64,000 bases of DNA, from the NCBI RefSeq assembly GCF_000226565.1, contig NC_016041.1, positions 1,426,001 to 1,490,000 of the forward strand, written 5' to 3'. Position numbers and translations under genes: made by a program. Under the pieces are notes generated by a model. The model searched no databases and was not told where the DNA came from. It saw only the letters and a list, made by a program, of their open reading frames with translations. This DNA is from Glaciecola nitratireducens FR1064. Lineage in GTDB: Bacteria > Pseudomonadota > Gammaproteobacteria > Enterobacterales > Alteromonadaceae. Within the stretch, counting starts at the first letter, position 1. Each line of letters begins with the position of its first letter. Shown one piece after another: positions 24,932 through 32,943 of the stretch.

Positions 24932-25792
24932 TTATTTTTTAACATTAAAGCCTTCGTGATCCGTGCGATAGTCTTCTTCCATGCCTAGTCCGGCGATTTC
25001 CTTTCCAGTTAACTTGCTCAACCACTTTAACGATAATATTCGAGACGCAATGTAGGTTTTAATCGCTTGGTTACCAAACACGATGCGCGCTTTATTACGC
25101 ATGATCGAAGTGGCAATGTGCAGAGCTATCGCCTTAGGCTCGGTAGTTAAAAAGCGCTCTTTAAATTTTTGGCTTTGCGCGAGTCGGGTAATGTTGGTAT
25201 TGATCCCGCCTGGGTGAACTAAATGCACTTGTATTTGAGGGTGAACGAGCTCGAGTTCAGCGCGAAGCGACTCAGTATAGCCTCGAATGGCGAACTTACT
25301 GGCACAATAATCGGCTGTATTTGGAGGCGCGACAAAACCGAATATACTAGACACATTGATGAGTGCAGCCCACGAGCGCTGAGTTAAGTATGGAAGTGCC
25401 GCTTTGCTGCCGTAAACCATGCCATAGAAATTCACGTCCATAACGCGCTTTAAAACGTCGTCATCCGATGCCCATACTGGTTGAGACGAGCCTTCAATAC
25501 CTGCGTTATTGATCACCACATCGATGTGACCGCAATGAGTTGCCACATTAGCTAGATAAGTTTGCCAATCGGCTTGACTCGAAACATCAAGACCACTGGC
25601 AAATAAGGTCATATCAGGATGAGAGGTTCTAAGCACTTTTGCAACGCCAGCAAGTGCTGATTCGTCAATGTCGCAGATTGCTACCTTGCTGCCTAACTCG
25701 GCAAATACGCTAGCGAGTGCTGCGCCGATACCGGAAGCAGCGCCAGTTACAACAATGGTCTTGTTGGCAAAAAAATCATGTAATGTAGGCAT
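24932..25792 (-). CDS. Short-chain dehydrogenase/reductase (SDR family)
   Basis: A 286-residue classical SDR. The cofactor motif TGAASGIG is at residues 16-23, the structural motif NNAG near 92-95, and the catalytic Ser and YxxxK (INVSS, then YCASK) near residues 147-165. DIDES at the end of beta-2 (an acidic residue) suggests NAD(H) preference, though that is not certain. The C-terminal extension (SRILSLKWLSKL) is hydrophobic and may touch the membrane. It lies 18 bp downstream of the SRPBCC gene, so the two form an operon. The substrate is unknown; lipid or steroid-type alcohols are common for such proteins. Confidence 0.9.
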   Translation of the reverse strand: MPTLHDFFANKTIVVTGAASGIGAALASVFAELGSKVAICDIDESALAGVAKVLRTSHPDMTLFASGLDVSSQADWQTYLANVATHCGHIDVVINNAGIEGSSQPVWASDDDVLKRVMDVNFYGMVYGSKAALPYLTQRSWAALINVSSIFGFVAPPNTADYCASKFAIRGYTESLRAELELVHPQIQVHLVHPGGINTNITRLAQSQKFKERFLTTEPKAIALHIATSIMRNKARIVFGNQAIKTYIASRILSLKWLSKLTGKEIAGLGMEEDYRTDHEGFNVKK

Positions 25793-25810
25793 TGAGCAAA
25801 GTCCTATTTT

Positions 25811-26266
25811 TTATTTAGCGGATGGGGCGGGCATATTATCGATGAATTTCAAAATACTACCGAATGCGCGTTGTCCCACTTTTTCGACTTGTTTGTCAAA
25901 ATACCAGTTTCCTAATAGCGGAATATTAATATGGCCTCGGGAGCGCCAGTGCACGTGAGTTTTGCCAGCTTTTTCAGTGAGTCTAATCTCGCCTAGTTCG
26001 TGCTTGTAAGGTAATGGTTTTGAATAAGTGATTATATAGCCAAGTAAGTAGGGTGGTTCAAATGCTACAATTTCTTCATGCAGCGTGGCACCTGCTGCCT
26101 GTATTTCTCTTACAGCTCCCAAACCATTCGATTCATCATTGCCTTCCTTAACAAGGCGAGATTTATCAACGGCTTTGAATTGCGAATAATTAGCGTGATC
26201 GCTCAATATGCGAAAAACCTCCGCGATGGGTTTATCGACAGTTCGTTCCACAGAAATCGAAAACAT
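25811..26266 (-). CDS. SRPBCC/START-like ligand-binding protein
   Basis: A 151-residue protein with the SRPBCC (polyketide cyclase/Bet v1-like) pattern: VERTVDKPIAEVFRILSDHANYSQF at the N-terminus, then beta-strands (GAVREIQAAGATLHEEIVAFEPPYLLGY and VHWRSRGHI) and a long C-terminal helix. These proteins bind hydrophobic ligands in a deep cavity. It is first gene of a pair with the SDR gene, so substrate delivery to that enzyme is possible. The ATG has only weak upstream AAGGAA. No catalytic residues can be named. Confidence 0.8.
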   Translation of the reverse strand: MFSISVERTVDKPIAEVFRILSDHANYSQFKAVDKSRLVKEGNDESNGLGAVREIQAAGATLHEEIVAFEPPYLLGYIITYSKPLPYKHELGEIRLTEKAGKTHVHWRSRGHINIPLLGNWYFDKQVEKVGQRAFGSILKFIDNMPAPSAK

Positions 26267-26510
26267 GGTATTCCTTATGATCTTTACGGCTAGCGTTTTT
26301 GGTAATTAATACTCATCTATTATGACTTTTAACTTAAATGCACAAAAAATTGTCAATGAGAGTTTGTTTTTCAAACAGATTTAACTTTATGACCCAATTT
26401 GAGCTAATTTGTATCATACTCTTACGCTTGAGTTTAGGTATTATAGAAAAAGAACGTCTTTGCGCACTAGACAATGACAACAGCTCGACTTAATTTTACA
26501 CTTTAACCAC

Positions 26511-26516
26511 TATAAT
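26511..26516 (+). promoter_or_regulatory. Perfect -10 box (TATAAT) just upstream of the M28 peptidase gene
   Basis: TATAAT ends 4 bp before the ATG at 26521. If it is used, transcription starts near 26523, and the second in-frame ATG at 26533 becomes the likely start. No strong -35 is seen, so confidence is low. Confidence 0.35.
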
Positions 26517-26520
26517 TAGA

Positions 26521-27987
26521 ATGGATAACAGAATGCGACATAAAATCGGAGTAGCGACACTCTCACTTGGATTAGCAATGCTCTTGGCTGGTTGCGCGAA
26601 AACGTCATCAAACGCTGAAGATAAAGCGTCAGAGATCGCAAGTACGGCTAATACACCCGCTTTAGCATATGCACTCAAAGTAAAAGAAAGCAGTCAAAAA
26701 AGTGCTTTGTCATACGATATTGTTAAGTCACTTACGGTTGAAGTTGGCCCGAGAATTCCTGGCTCTCAGGGTGATAAGCGCGCTGTTGCTTGGGCAGAAG
26801 CTAAATTGAATGATTTAGGTTTTGATAAAGTATACAAAGAGCCTGTTCGTGTTAGAAACTGGGAACGCGGTTTTGCCGATGCAAAAGTGGTTTCTCCTTT
26901 TCCTCAAGAATTAATTATTTCAGCATTAGGCGGCTCTATTGCAACCCCTGAATCAGGGATAGAAGCAAAGGTTGTAATGTTTGATTCTCTCGAATCTCTT
27001 ATCGCCGCAGACAAAGCCACAGTGCAGGGCAACATCGTTTTTCTCAATACTAAAATGCAACGTGACAAAGCCGGCCGCTTTTATGGAAAAGTTGTCCCTA
27101 ATCGAGTGAGCGGTGCGGTTGAAGCTGCAAAGCAAGGCGCGCAAGCGGTTATTATCCGCTCTGTTGGCACCGACAACTCACGTTTTGCACACACTGGCGT
27201 AATGCGCTATGACGATACGGTTGAAAAAATTCCTGCTGGCGCTATCTCAACGGCAGACGCGGATAATTTAGCTGCGATGTTTGCCAGTCAACAAAGTAGT
27301 GCAGAAGATATTATTTTGAATATCAACATGCAGGCAAAAGATGCCGGTTGGCAGACTTCATACAATGTGATTGGCGAGTTTACGGGCTCAGAAAAGCCAG
27401 ATGAAGTTATTTTAATATCTGCTCATTTAGATTCATGGGATGAAGGTACCGGCGCACTTGATGATGGTGCAGGCGTTGGTATTGTTACCGCCGCGGCCAA
27501 GTTAGTAAAGGATGCTGTGGGGCAACCTAAGCGAACTATACGCGTTATCCTTTATGCTGCAGAGGAAATTGGCCTAGTGGGTGCATACCAGTATGTGCGT
27601 AGCAACAGAGACACATTGAAGAATATTATCTTCGCTGCTGAATCAGACTTTGGCGCAGGTCAAATATACCAACTCGATACGCGCTTTGCTGAAGACGTTA
27701 GAAATAACCCTGCGGACTTATATGCGGCACTGCAATCGATGGGAGTGGAATTGGGTAACAACACCACCTCTGGCGGCCCTGATGTTTCTATGCTGCCAAA
27801 TTATGGCGTTCCTGTCATTGCTTTGAAACAAGACGGCACGTATTACTTTGACTATCATCACACGCCGAATGATACCTTAGATAAAATAAAACCGGAGGAC
27901 ATCCAACAAAATCAAACCGTGTGGGCAATGATTACTGCGTATATGGCGATGTCCGATTTTGATCCGCGTCCAGCACCGAAAGGTTAA
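26521..27987 (+). CDS. M28-family zinc aminopeptidase/carboxypeptidase lipoprotein
   Basis: A 488-residue exported metallopeptidase. The signal peptide ends in LLAGC (lipid-modified Cys about residue 25). A PA-like domain (about residues 140-250) precedes the M28 catalytic domain. Zinc-site sequences visible are SAHLDSWDEGTGALDDGAGVG, YAAEEIGLVGA (catalytic Glu pair) and ESDFGAG, with a late HHTPNDT that supplies the last His. It resembles carboxypeptidase Q/plasma glutamate carboxypeptidase-type enzymes that release N-terminal or C-terminal residues from small peptides at the cell envelope. Start choice is open between 26521 and 26533, the latter favoured if the TATAAT at 26511 is the promoter. 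It is monocistronic and divergent from the SRPBCC gene. Confidence 0.9.
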   Translation: MDNRMRHKIGVATLSLGLAMLLAGCAKTSSNAEDKASEIASTANTPALAYALKVKESSQKSALSYDIVKSLTVEVGPRIPGSQGDKRAVAWAEAKLNDLGFDKVYKEPVRVRNWERGFADAKVVSPFPQELIISALGGSIATPESGIEAKVVMFDSLESLIAADKATVQGNIVFLNTKMQRDKAGRFYGKVVPNRVSGAVEAAKQGAQAVIIRSVGTDNSRFAHTGVMRYDDTVEKIPAGAISTADADNLAAMFASQQSSAEDIILNINMQAKDAGWQTSYNVIGEFTGSEKPDEVILISAHLDSWDEGTGALDDGAGVGIVTAAAKLVKDAVGQPKRTIRVILYAAEEIGLVGAYQYVRSNRDTLKNIIFAAESDFGAGQIYQLDTRFAEDVRNNPADLYAALQSMGVELGNNTTSGGPDVSMLPNYGVPVIALKQDGTYYFDYHHTPNDTLDKIKPEDIQQNQTVWAMITAYMAMSDFDPRPAPKG

Positions 27988-28060
27988 TCGAAAATTCCTA
28001 GGTCGTCCTTGCGTAAGCATGGACCTCCCAAACCATCAACACCGCAACACACGTCAATTA

Positions 28061-28525
28061 CTACAAATGATTCAATGGAATAGCAGTACTATTCTTAATT
28101 TTTTCCATAGCAAAACTTGAGGTTACTTCGCGCAGTTCAATTCCTGAAATAAAGCGTTTGTAAAAATGATCATAGCCTTGCATATCAGAAACAAGCACTT
28201 TAAGCATGTAATCAAATTCACCGCTAAGTCTATAAAATTCAACAACCTCTTCGAATGCTTGCGTGTGGTCTGCAAATTTTTTGAGCCAGCTGGAGTCATG
28301 TTTAGCTACCTTCACGTTCACAAAAACCGTTAAGCCAAGATTAAGCTTTGCAGGTTGTAACAGCGTGACTTTCTTTATGATTATTCCCAATTCCTGCATG
28401 CGTTGGATTCGCCGCCAGCAAGGCGTGGTGGTGAGACCAACTTGCTCTGCAACTTCGGCGGTTGTAAGTGTGGCATCGAGTTGAATAATCCGTAGAATAT
28501 CTTTGTCTATTCGGTCAATATTCAC
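28061..28525 (-). CDS. Lrp/AsnC family transcriptional regulator
   Basis: A 154-residue protein with an AsnC-type N-terminal helix-turn-helix (IDKDILRIIQLDATLTTAEVAEQVGLTTTPCWRRIQRM). A RAM/AsnC effector domain follows (VFVNVKVAKHDSSWLKKFADH, then EFYRLSGEFDYMLKVLVSDMQGYDHFYKRF). Family members are octameric sensors of amino acids. The neighbouring peptidase could supply its ligand but is on the other strand and convergent, so no regulatory link is shown. Confidence 0.92.
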   Translation of the reverse strand: MNIDRIDKDILRIIQLDATLTTAEVAEQVGLTTTPCWRRIQRMQELGIIIKKVTLLQPAKLNLGLTVFVNVKVAKHDSSWLKKFADHTQAFEEVVEFYRLSGEFDYMLKVLVSDMQGYDHFYKRFISGIELREVTSSFAMEKIKNSTAIPLNHL

Positions 28526-28670
28526 TGTTTCTATTCTATATTAAGCGTATATCGTAAAAGGATATGCTAATTTCGAGGATATTAAAAGCGCTGATGCTAT
28601 CTGTTTGCTTGCTAATCTTGCTGCATTGTTTGGCATCGATATAAAGGCTATGGAACTCAATATGCAGGTC

Positions 28671-29798
28671 TTATCCGGTCTGCTTTTCTGGGAGGAACAT
28701 ATTACTCGCAACTGTTTGATTGCGACCTCTATTCTTAGCCAAATACAACAAGTGGTCTGCGTTATTGATCGCTTGGTCGACGCTTTCGTTGGGCTTAACT
28801 TCGTTAACACCAATGCTGAGAGTAACTTTGATAGCCTTGTTTTTATATTGAATTGTTTCGTTCTCAACTTGCTTTCTAATTTTCTCTGCCAGCAAAAATG
28901 CATCGTTTGAATTTGTGTTTGGTAGAAGAAACAGAAACTCTTCTCCTCCCCATCTCGCCACAATATCTTGTTGTCTAATCTGTTGAACGAAAAATGCAGA
29001 TAAACTTTCAAGTACAAAGTCACCGCCATCGTGAAAGTATTTATCGTTAACCTGTTTGAAATGGTCAATATCGCATAGCAGCACAGAAAGAGGCTCTTTT
29101 GAGCGCTGTAACCTGCTGTATTCATGGTCTAAATGGGTTCGCATGCCTCTTCTATTTAGCAACCTAGTCAATGGGTCACGCATCGCTAGTTGTTCATTTT
29201 TTTGACTAAGTTCTTGAATGTAATCATAAGACTTTTGCCGAGAGTATTCGTAGAATCCAAACAACAGAGTGACCGTGAGAAATGAGTATATTAAGCGTGT
29301 TTTGAATTCAAGCGTATATGTCGTTCCTAACAATACTTCATTAGGATAAAGCAACATGATAGTCATGATAATAGTAAAAGCAGCAAGGCTTTTAAGACCT
29401 TTGCCCAAGCCACTGAAAAAGAATGCTACCGGAGGGACTATGTAAATCCAGAGTGGTCCAGTATTTGACACGCCGCCTGAGTATACTAAATACAGCATAA
29501 GTACTAATAAACTGGTAAAAATAAGGCGGGTAGAAATTAAAATGGTATTGCCTAATTGTGGGAAGCGATGAACATGATGACAGAAGAAAAAGACGCTACT
29601 GGCTGCGAACAGTGACATAGATAGGGTTGGATTTCCCCTGATAGCTGCGCTGAGCGCTAATATTAGAGTGATTGTATAGCCAATAAAAGAAAACAAATTT
29701 GAGACAAAAAGCTGCTGATTAGCGTCAGGTCCCTTTTCTTCGCTAGTGCCTACTTCCAGGTACTTTACAAATGCCTTCCTTGTACTTGCGAACATCAT
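28671..29798 (-). CDS. Membrane-bound diguanylate cyclase (GGDEF)
   Basis: A 375-residue protein that should make cyclic di-GMP. The N-terminal half (about residues 30-195) has roughly six TM helices resembling a MASE-type sensor. A short linker coiled coil (SQKNEQLAMRDPLTRLLNRRGM) leads to the GGDEF domain. The active loop reads RWGGEEF, so catalytic residues are intact, and RQQD five residues upstream is a canonical inhibitory I-site (RxxD). No EAL domain is present. The ligand of the sensor half is unknown. It is a single gene with 414 bp of non-coding DNA upstream. Confidence 0.93.
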   Translation of the reverse strand: MMFASTRKAFVKYLEVGTSEEKGPDANQQLFVSNLFSFIGYTITLILALSAAIRGNPTLSMSLFAASSVFFFCHHVHRFPQLGNTILISTRLIFTSLLVLMLYLVYSGGVSNTGPLWIYIVPPVAFFFSGLGKGLKSLAAFTIIMTIMLLYPNEVLLGTTYTLEFKTRLIYSFLTVTLLFGFYEYSRQKSYDYIQELSQKNEQLAMRDPLTRLLNRRGMRTHLDHEYSRLQRSKEPLSVLLCDIDHFKQVNDKYFHDGGDFVLESLSAFFVQQIRQQDIVARWGGEEFLFLLPNTNSNDAFLLAEKIRKQVENETIQYKNKAIKVTLSIGVNEVKPNESVDQAINNADHLLYLAKNRGRNQTVASNMFLPEKQTG

Positions 29799-30212
29799 TG
29801 TTGTCTCATGTCTTGTGTCTTTTTAAAATTGGATTTTTATAAGCTACGTATATGGATTGTTGAAGCTTGCAGCAGTTACATTTAGAAACACATTTTTACC
29901 TAGTTCACACTTTTAAACAACAAATTTGTCACATAACAAGAATGACAATTAGTTTTATCTTCATCTAATTCGGTTGGATGTCTTTTGTTTATGCTATTTG
30001 AAAGAGTACTGTGGTTTTATCTAATTGCTCTACAGAAAGCACTTTGTGATTTCTCTGTCTGTTTTTTGTTCGAACTGAGTAGGTTCATCAATAGATAGTT
30101 ATCGCAGTTTAATTTTTGTCTCGTCAATACCTGAGGTTGATATTGAGTGTGAGTGATAAGAGGCTACTGGTGAAGAACCAAGTAGCCTCAATGTCGAGCG
30201 AGGGATTGTTTT
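29799..30212. other. 414-bp intergenic region, no gene seen
   Basis: The region between the diguanylate cyclase start and the siderophore receptor stop, both on the minus strand. I see no open frame with a ribosome site and no clear operator. A hairpin lies at 30160-30189, and the rest is AT-rich and presumably holds the cyclase promoter. Confidence 0.6.
30160..30189 (-). terminator. Hairpin downstream of the siderophore receptor gene
   Basis: GAGGCTACT (30160-30168) pairs with AGTAGCCTC (30181-30189), extended inward by GGT/ACC. It lies 24 bp beyond the receptor stop on the minus strand. The U-tract is poor (CTTATC), so termination strength is uncertain. Confidence 0.55.
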
Positions 30213-32357
30213 TTAAAATTTATATGAAACGCTTACCCTAGCGTTCAGAGGCTCGCCAATGCTAATGTTGTTGTCATTGTGCGCTGCAGGGTAGTAGTCT
30301 TCATCAAATAAGTTTTCAATGTTTAACTGCACCTTTGTATTCTCAGTTATATCGTAATATACCGCCGCGTCAACACGTGTAAAGTCGGGCAATTCGACAG
30401 TATTGTTTAACGATGCATATTGTTCCGACTGATGAATTAAGCCTAAACCAAACGCCCATTTATCATCCCATTGATAGTGATTCCAAATCGTCAACATGTT
30501 TTCTGGTACTTGCGATAAAACTCTGTTCGCTAAATTTCCTTCAACGACACGTCCCGTCTCATCTGCATCTAGGTTGCTATAGCCAGCGTTAACCTGCCAT
30601 TTTTCGGTAACATAACCAACTAATTGTATTTCAAAGCCCTTTGTTTTTGTACCCGTAATGATCGAATTTTCAGGATTGTTTGGGTCTGTTACGGTACCGT
30701 TTTCTCTTGTGACTTCAAATATTGCGGTGGTGAAGCTCAAGTTGTCTGATAGGTTCCATTTAATGCCAAACTCTTTGTTTTCAAACTCTTCTGGTGCCAG
30801 TGCTTGGGAACTCGGTGTTAGTGATAAAAACTGGTCGCCCGAGCGTGGTAAAAAAGACTTACTCATGCTGACATAGAACGACAGATCGTCGTTTGGTTTA
30901 TAAATAGCACCTAAACGCGGAGACGTTTCGTTATCTTTTCTGCCTAATAAGCCGCTGTTTCCATCGATAGTGCCATTGGCTGCTTCTATTGCATCAACAA
31001 CATCAATATCAAAGCTGTCGTAGCGTAAGCCAGCAACGACAATAAATTGTTCGTTGAGTTTGATTTCATCCTGAAGGAATACAGAGCTAAAAGTCACGTC
31101 GGAGGCGCTATCGCGAACAAAATCTGTAAACCCTACCGCAGGAATAACGAGCGGGTCAGAAAACGCAAAGGTGATTTGGTCATCATTGCTATCAACAAAT
31201 AAAGTATCGCGGCGGCTATTGCTGGTATCTTGATTACCATGCTCTGCGCCAACTAACAATGTGTGCTCTATGCTACCCGTCTCAAATTGGCCAACCGCAT
31301 TGAATTGCAGGATTAGGTTTTCTCGCTCAGTAGCATCTCTGTAGCCATCTAAGCTCACCGTATTTTGCACAGCGTCATAGCCAGTAGGATATAAATTCTG
31401 ATACAACTTGTCGAAATCAGCATATTGCAATGTTGCGTTGATTGACCACGATTCGTTAAGTTGATGATCGATCCTTGCTCTTGCTACATGCGCTTGCAGG
31501 GTGGTGACGTTAAGATCGGGTGAACCAAAAAACGTTTTATCGACACCTTGCAGTGGCGCATTATTAAGTGAGGGTACACCGCGGTCAACAACCCGATCGT
31601 CATCAATATATTCGTATGATAAAACCAGTTGGGTTACATCGCTTAAATTAGCAGAGTACGTTGGGTTTATTGCAAAACGTTCACCGTCATATTCGTCGCG
31701 ATGATTATCTAACTGCTCATAAAAGCCGTTGATACGAAAGGCTTGGTCGTCATTCAATGCAATATTGTGATCAACACCAACTACCGCATTTGCAAAGGTA
31801 TCAATGTTGGCATTTAAAGCGGTAAACGTTTCTTTGGTCGATGCGGTCTTAGTGACTCTGTTGACAATCCCACCGCCGCCGCCACGGCCGAAGAGTAGTG
31901 CATTTGCGCCGCGTAAAATTTCAACACGCTCTAAATTATAAAGAGGGCGGAAATACTGGACATCATCGCGTAAGCCATCAATGAAAAAATCAGCTGTCGT
32001 ATTTTGTCCACGAATAGTCATTTGATCTCTGTGGCCTTCACCTTGCCCAATGGATGCGCCAGGAGTGTACTGAAGGATATCAGCTAAAGACTGGAAGCCT
32101 TGCTCTCTTATTTGTACATCGGTGACCACCGACAGTGACTGAGGTACGTCCACCAAAAGCGTTGGTGTTTTGAGCGAGTCAGCATTTTGTTTGCCAAAAT
32201 ATGCACCGCGAACTGTAATGCGTTCAATGTCACCGGCTGCTGCTAAAAGAAAAGGGCTTGATACAGCAGAAGAGACGGAACTCGATTCTGCGGCCTGAGT
32301 TTCGCTTGGTGATAATGCGACGGCAATGGCTATACTAAGAATAACGGGTTTAAACAT
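30213..32357 (-). CDS. TonB-dependent siderophore receptor
   Basis: A 714-residue outer-membrane receptor for ferric siderophore uptake. Signal peptide to about residue 22 (SETQAAES), then a TonB-box-like ERITVRG. The plug domain (about residues 60-170) has VPQSLSVVTDVQIREQGFQSLADILQYTPG and VEILRGANALLFGRGGGGGIVNRVTK, both characteristic of the TIGR01783 siderophore group. The 22-strand barrel ends with VSVSYKF, a correct terminal Phe. A near-perfect Fur box lies about 50 bp upstream of the ATG, supporting iron control. The specific siderophore cannot be read; the plug is closest in feel to Fiu/PiuA-type catecholate receptors. No siderophore synthesis genes are in the window. Confidence 0.94.
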   Translation of the reverse strand: MFKPVILSIAIAVALSPSETQAAESSSVSSAVSSPFLLAAAGDIERITVRGAYFGKQNADSLKTPTLLVDVPQSLSVVTDVQIREQGFQSLADILQYTPGASIGQGEGHRDQMTIRGQNTTADFFIDGLRDDVQYFRPLYNLERVEILRGANALLFGRGGGGGIVNRVTKTASTKETFTALNANIDTFANAVVGVDHNIALNDDQAFRINGFYEQLDNHRDEYDGERFAINPTYSANLSDVTQLVLSYEYIDDDRVVDRGVPSLNNAPLQGVDKTFFGSPDLNVTTLQAHVARARIDHQLNESWSINATLQYADFDKLYQNLYPTGYDAVQNTVSLDGYRDATERENLILQFNAVGQFETGSIEHTLLVGAEHGNQDTSNSRRDTLFVDSNDDQITFAFSDPLVIPAVGFTDFVRDSASDVTFSSVFLQDEIKLNEQFIVVAGLRYDSFDIDVVDAIEAANGTIDGNSGLLGRKDNETSPRLGAIYKPNDDLSFYVSMSKSFLPRSGDQFLSLTPSSQALAPEEFENKEFGIKWNLSDNLSFTTAIFEVTRENGTVTDPNNPENSIITGTKTKGFEIQLVGYVTEKWQVNAGYSNLDADETGRVVEGNLANRVLSQVPENMLTIWNHYQWDDKWAFGLGLIHQSEQYASLNNTVELPDFTRVDAAVYYDITENTKVQLNIENLFDEDYYPAAHNDNNISIGEPLNARVSVSYKF

Positions 32358-32407
32358 AGGAAAATAAAGCTCGTTTAATTAAGATGCCGCTATGATAGTA
32401 AAACTGT

Positions 32408-32428
32408 AAATGAGAGTCAATCTCATTT
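32408..32428. promoter_or_regulatory. Fur box
   Basis: AAATGAGA-GTCAA-TCTCATTT: 8-bp perfect arms around 5 bp, a close match to the Fur inverted repeat. It lies 51-71 bp upstream of the siderophore receptor start (minus strand) and just after the stop of the SpoIIAA-like gene. Confidence 0.85.
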
Positions 32429-32448
32429 GTATTTAGATTTTTGAAAAG

Positions 32449-32844
32449 TTACTTTTCTTGCTCATCATACTCTTTTGACACTAACGATAACTTGAATCCG
32501 CTTTCTTCTAACCATTTGACTGCGTCTGCTTTGTTGGTAAACAATCTTCTTTTGTAGCCACTTAACGTGGGCGCTACATCATTGATAAGTTCAAGGTATG
32601 GCGAATTATCTTGGATAATATAGGCGGCGTGTGATGAACCAGCAGCAACTAATCTATTGAGTTCAGCTTTAGCTGCAAATCTAAATTCATGATTTCCACC
32701 ATCCCATTGCCTTAAGTCCGTCATGCTTCCCCATTCTTGACCTCTAAGGCGGATCAGGCTGACTTTGACTTCAGAAATAAACGACTCAAAAATATCCGCA
32801 TCCCAATAATCATAGAATGTTGCTTCTAATATATGTCCATTCAT
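32449..32844 (-). CDS. SpoIIAA/STAS-like protein of unknown function
   Basis: A 131-residue soluble protein with the alternating beta-alpha pattern of STAS/SpoIIAA-like proteins: ILEATFYDYWDADIFESFISEVKVSLIRLRGQEWGSMTDLRQW, then AAYIIQDNSPYLELI and RRLFTNKADAVKWLEESGF at the C-terminus. The final segment is very typical of this small family. No signal or TM helix. It lies between the second RND operon and the Fur-controlled receptor on the same strand, 99 bp after the pump stop. Function is unknown, and the family match is by general resemblance. Confidence 0.7.
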   Translation of the reverse strand: MNGHILEATFYDYWDADIFESFISEVKVSLIRLRGQEWGSMTDLRQWDGGNHEFRFAAKAELNRLVAAGSSHAAYIIQDNSPYLELINDVAPTLSGYKRRLFTNKADAVKWLEESGFKLSLVSKEYDEQEK

Positions 32845-32943
32845 TCTTAGGTGATAATGCTTTATGACTATTGCTCCAATTATAGTTTTAGTTTCATTTT
32901 TGAGTCTAATGCTTGAAAATTAAACAATCAAGCGTTGCTCAGG

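Noticed and set aside
28541-29125. A 194-codon open frame on the minus strand
   Set aside because: It overlaps the clear GGDEF gene in another frame, has no recognisable domain and no ribosome site.
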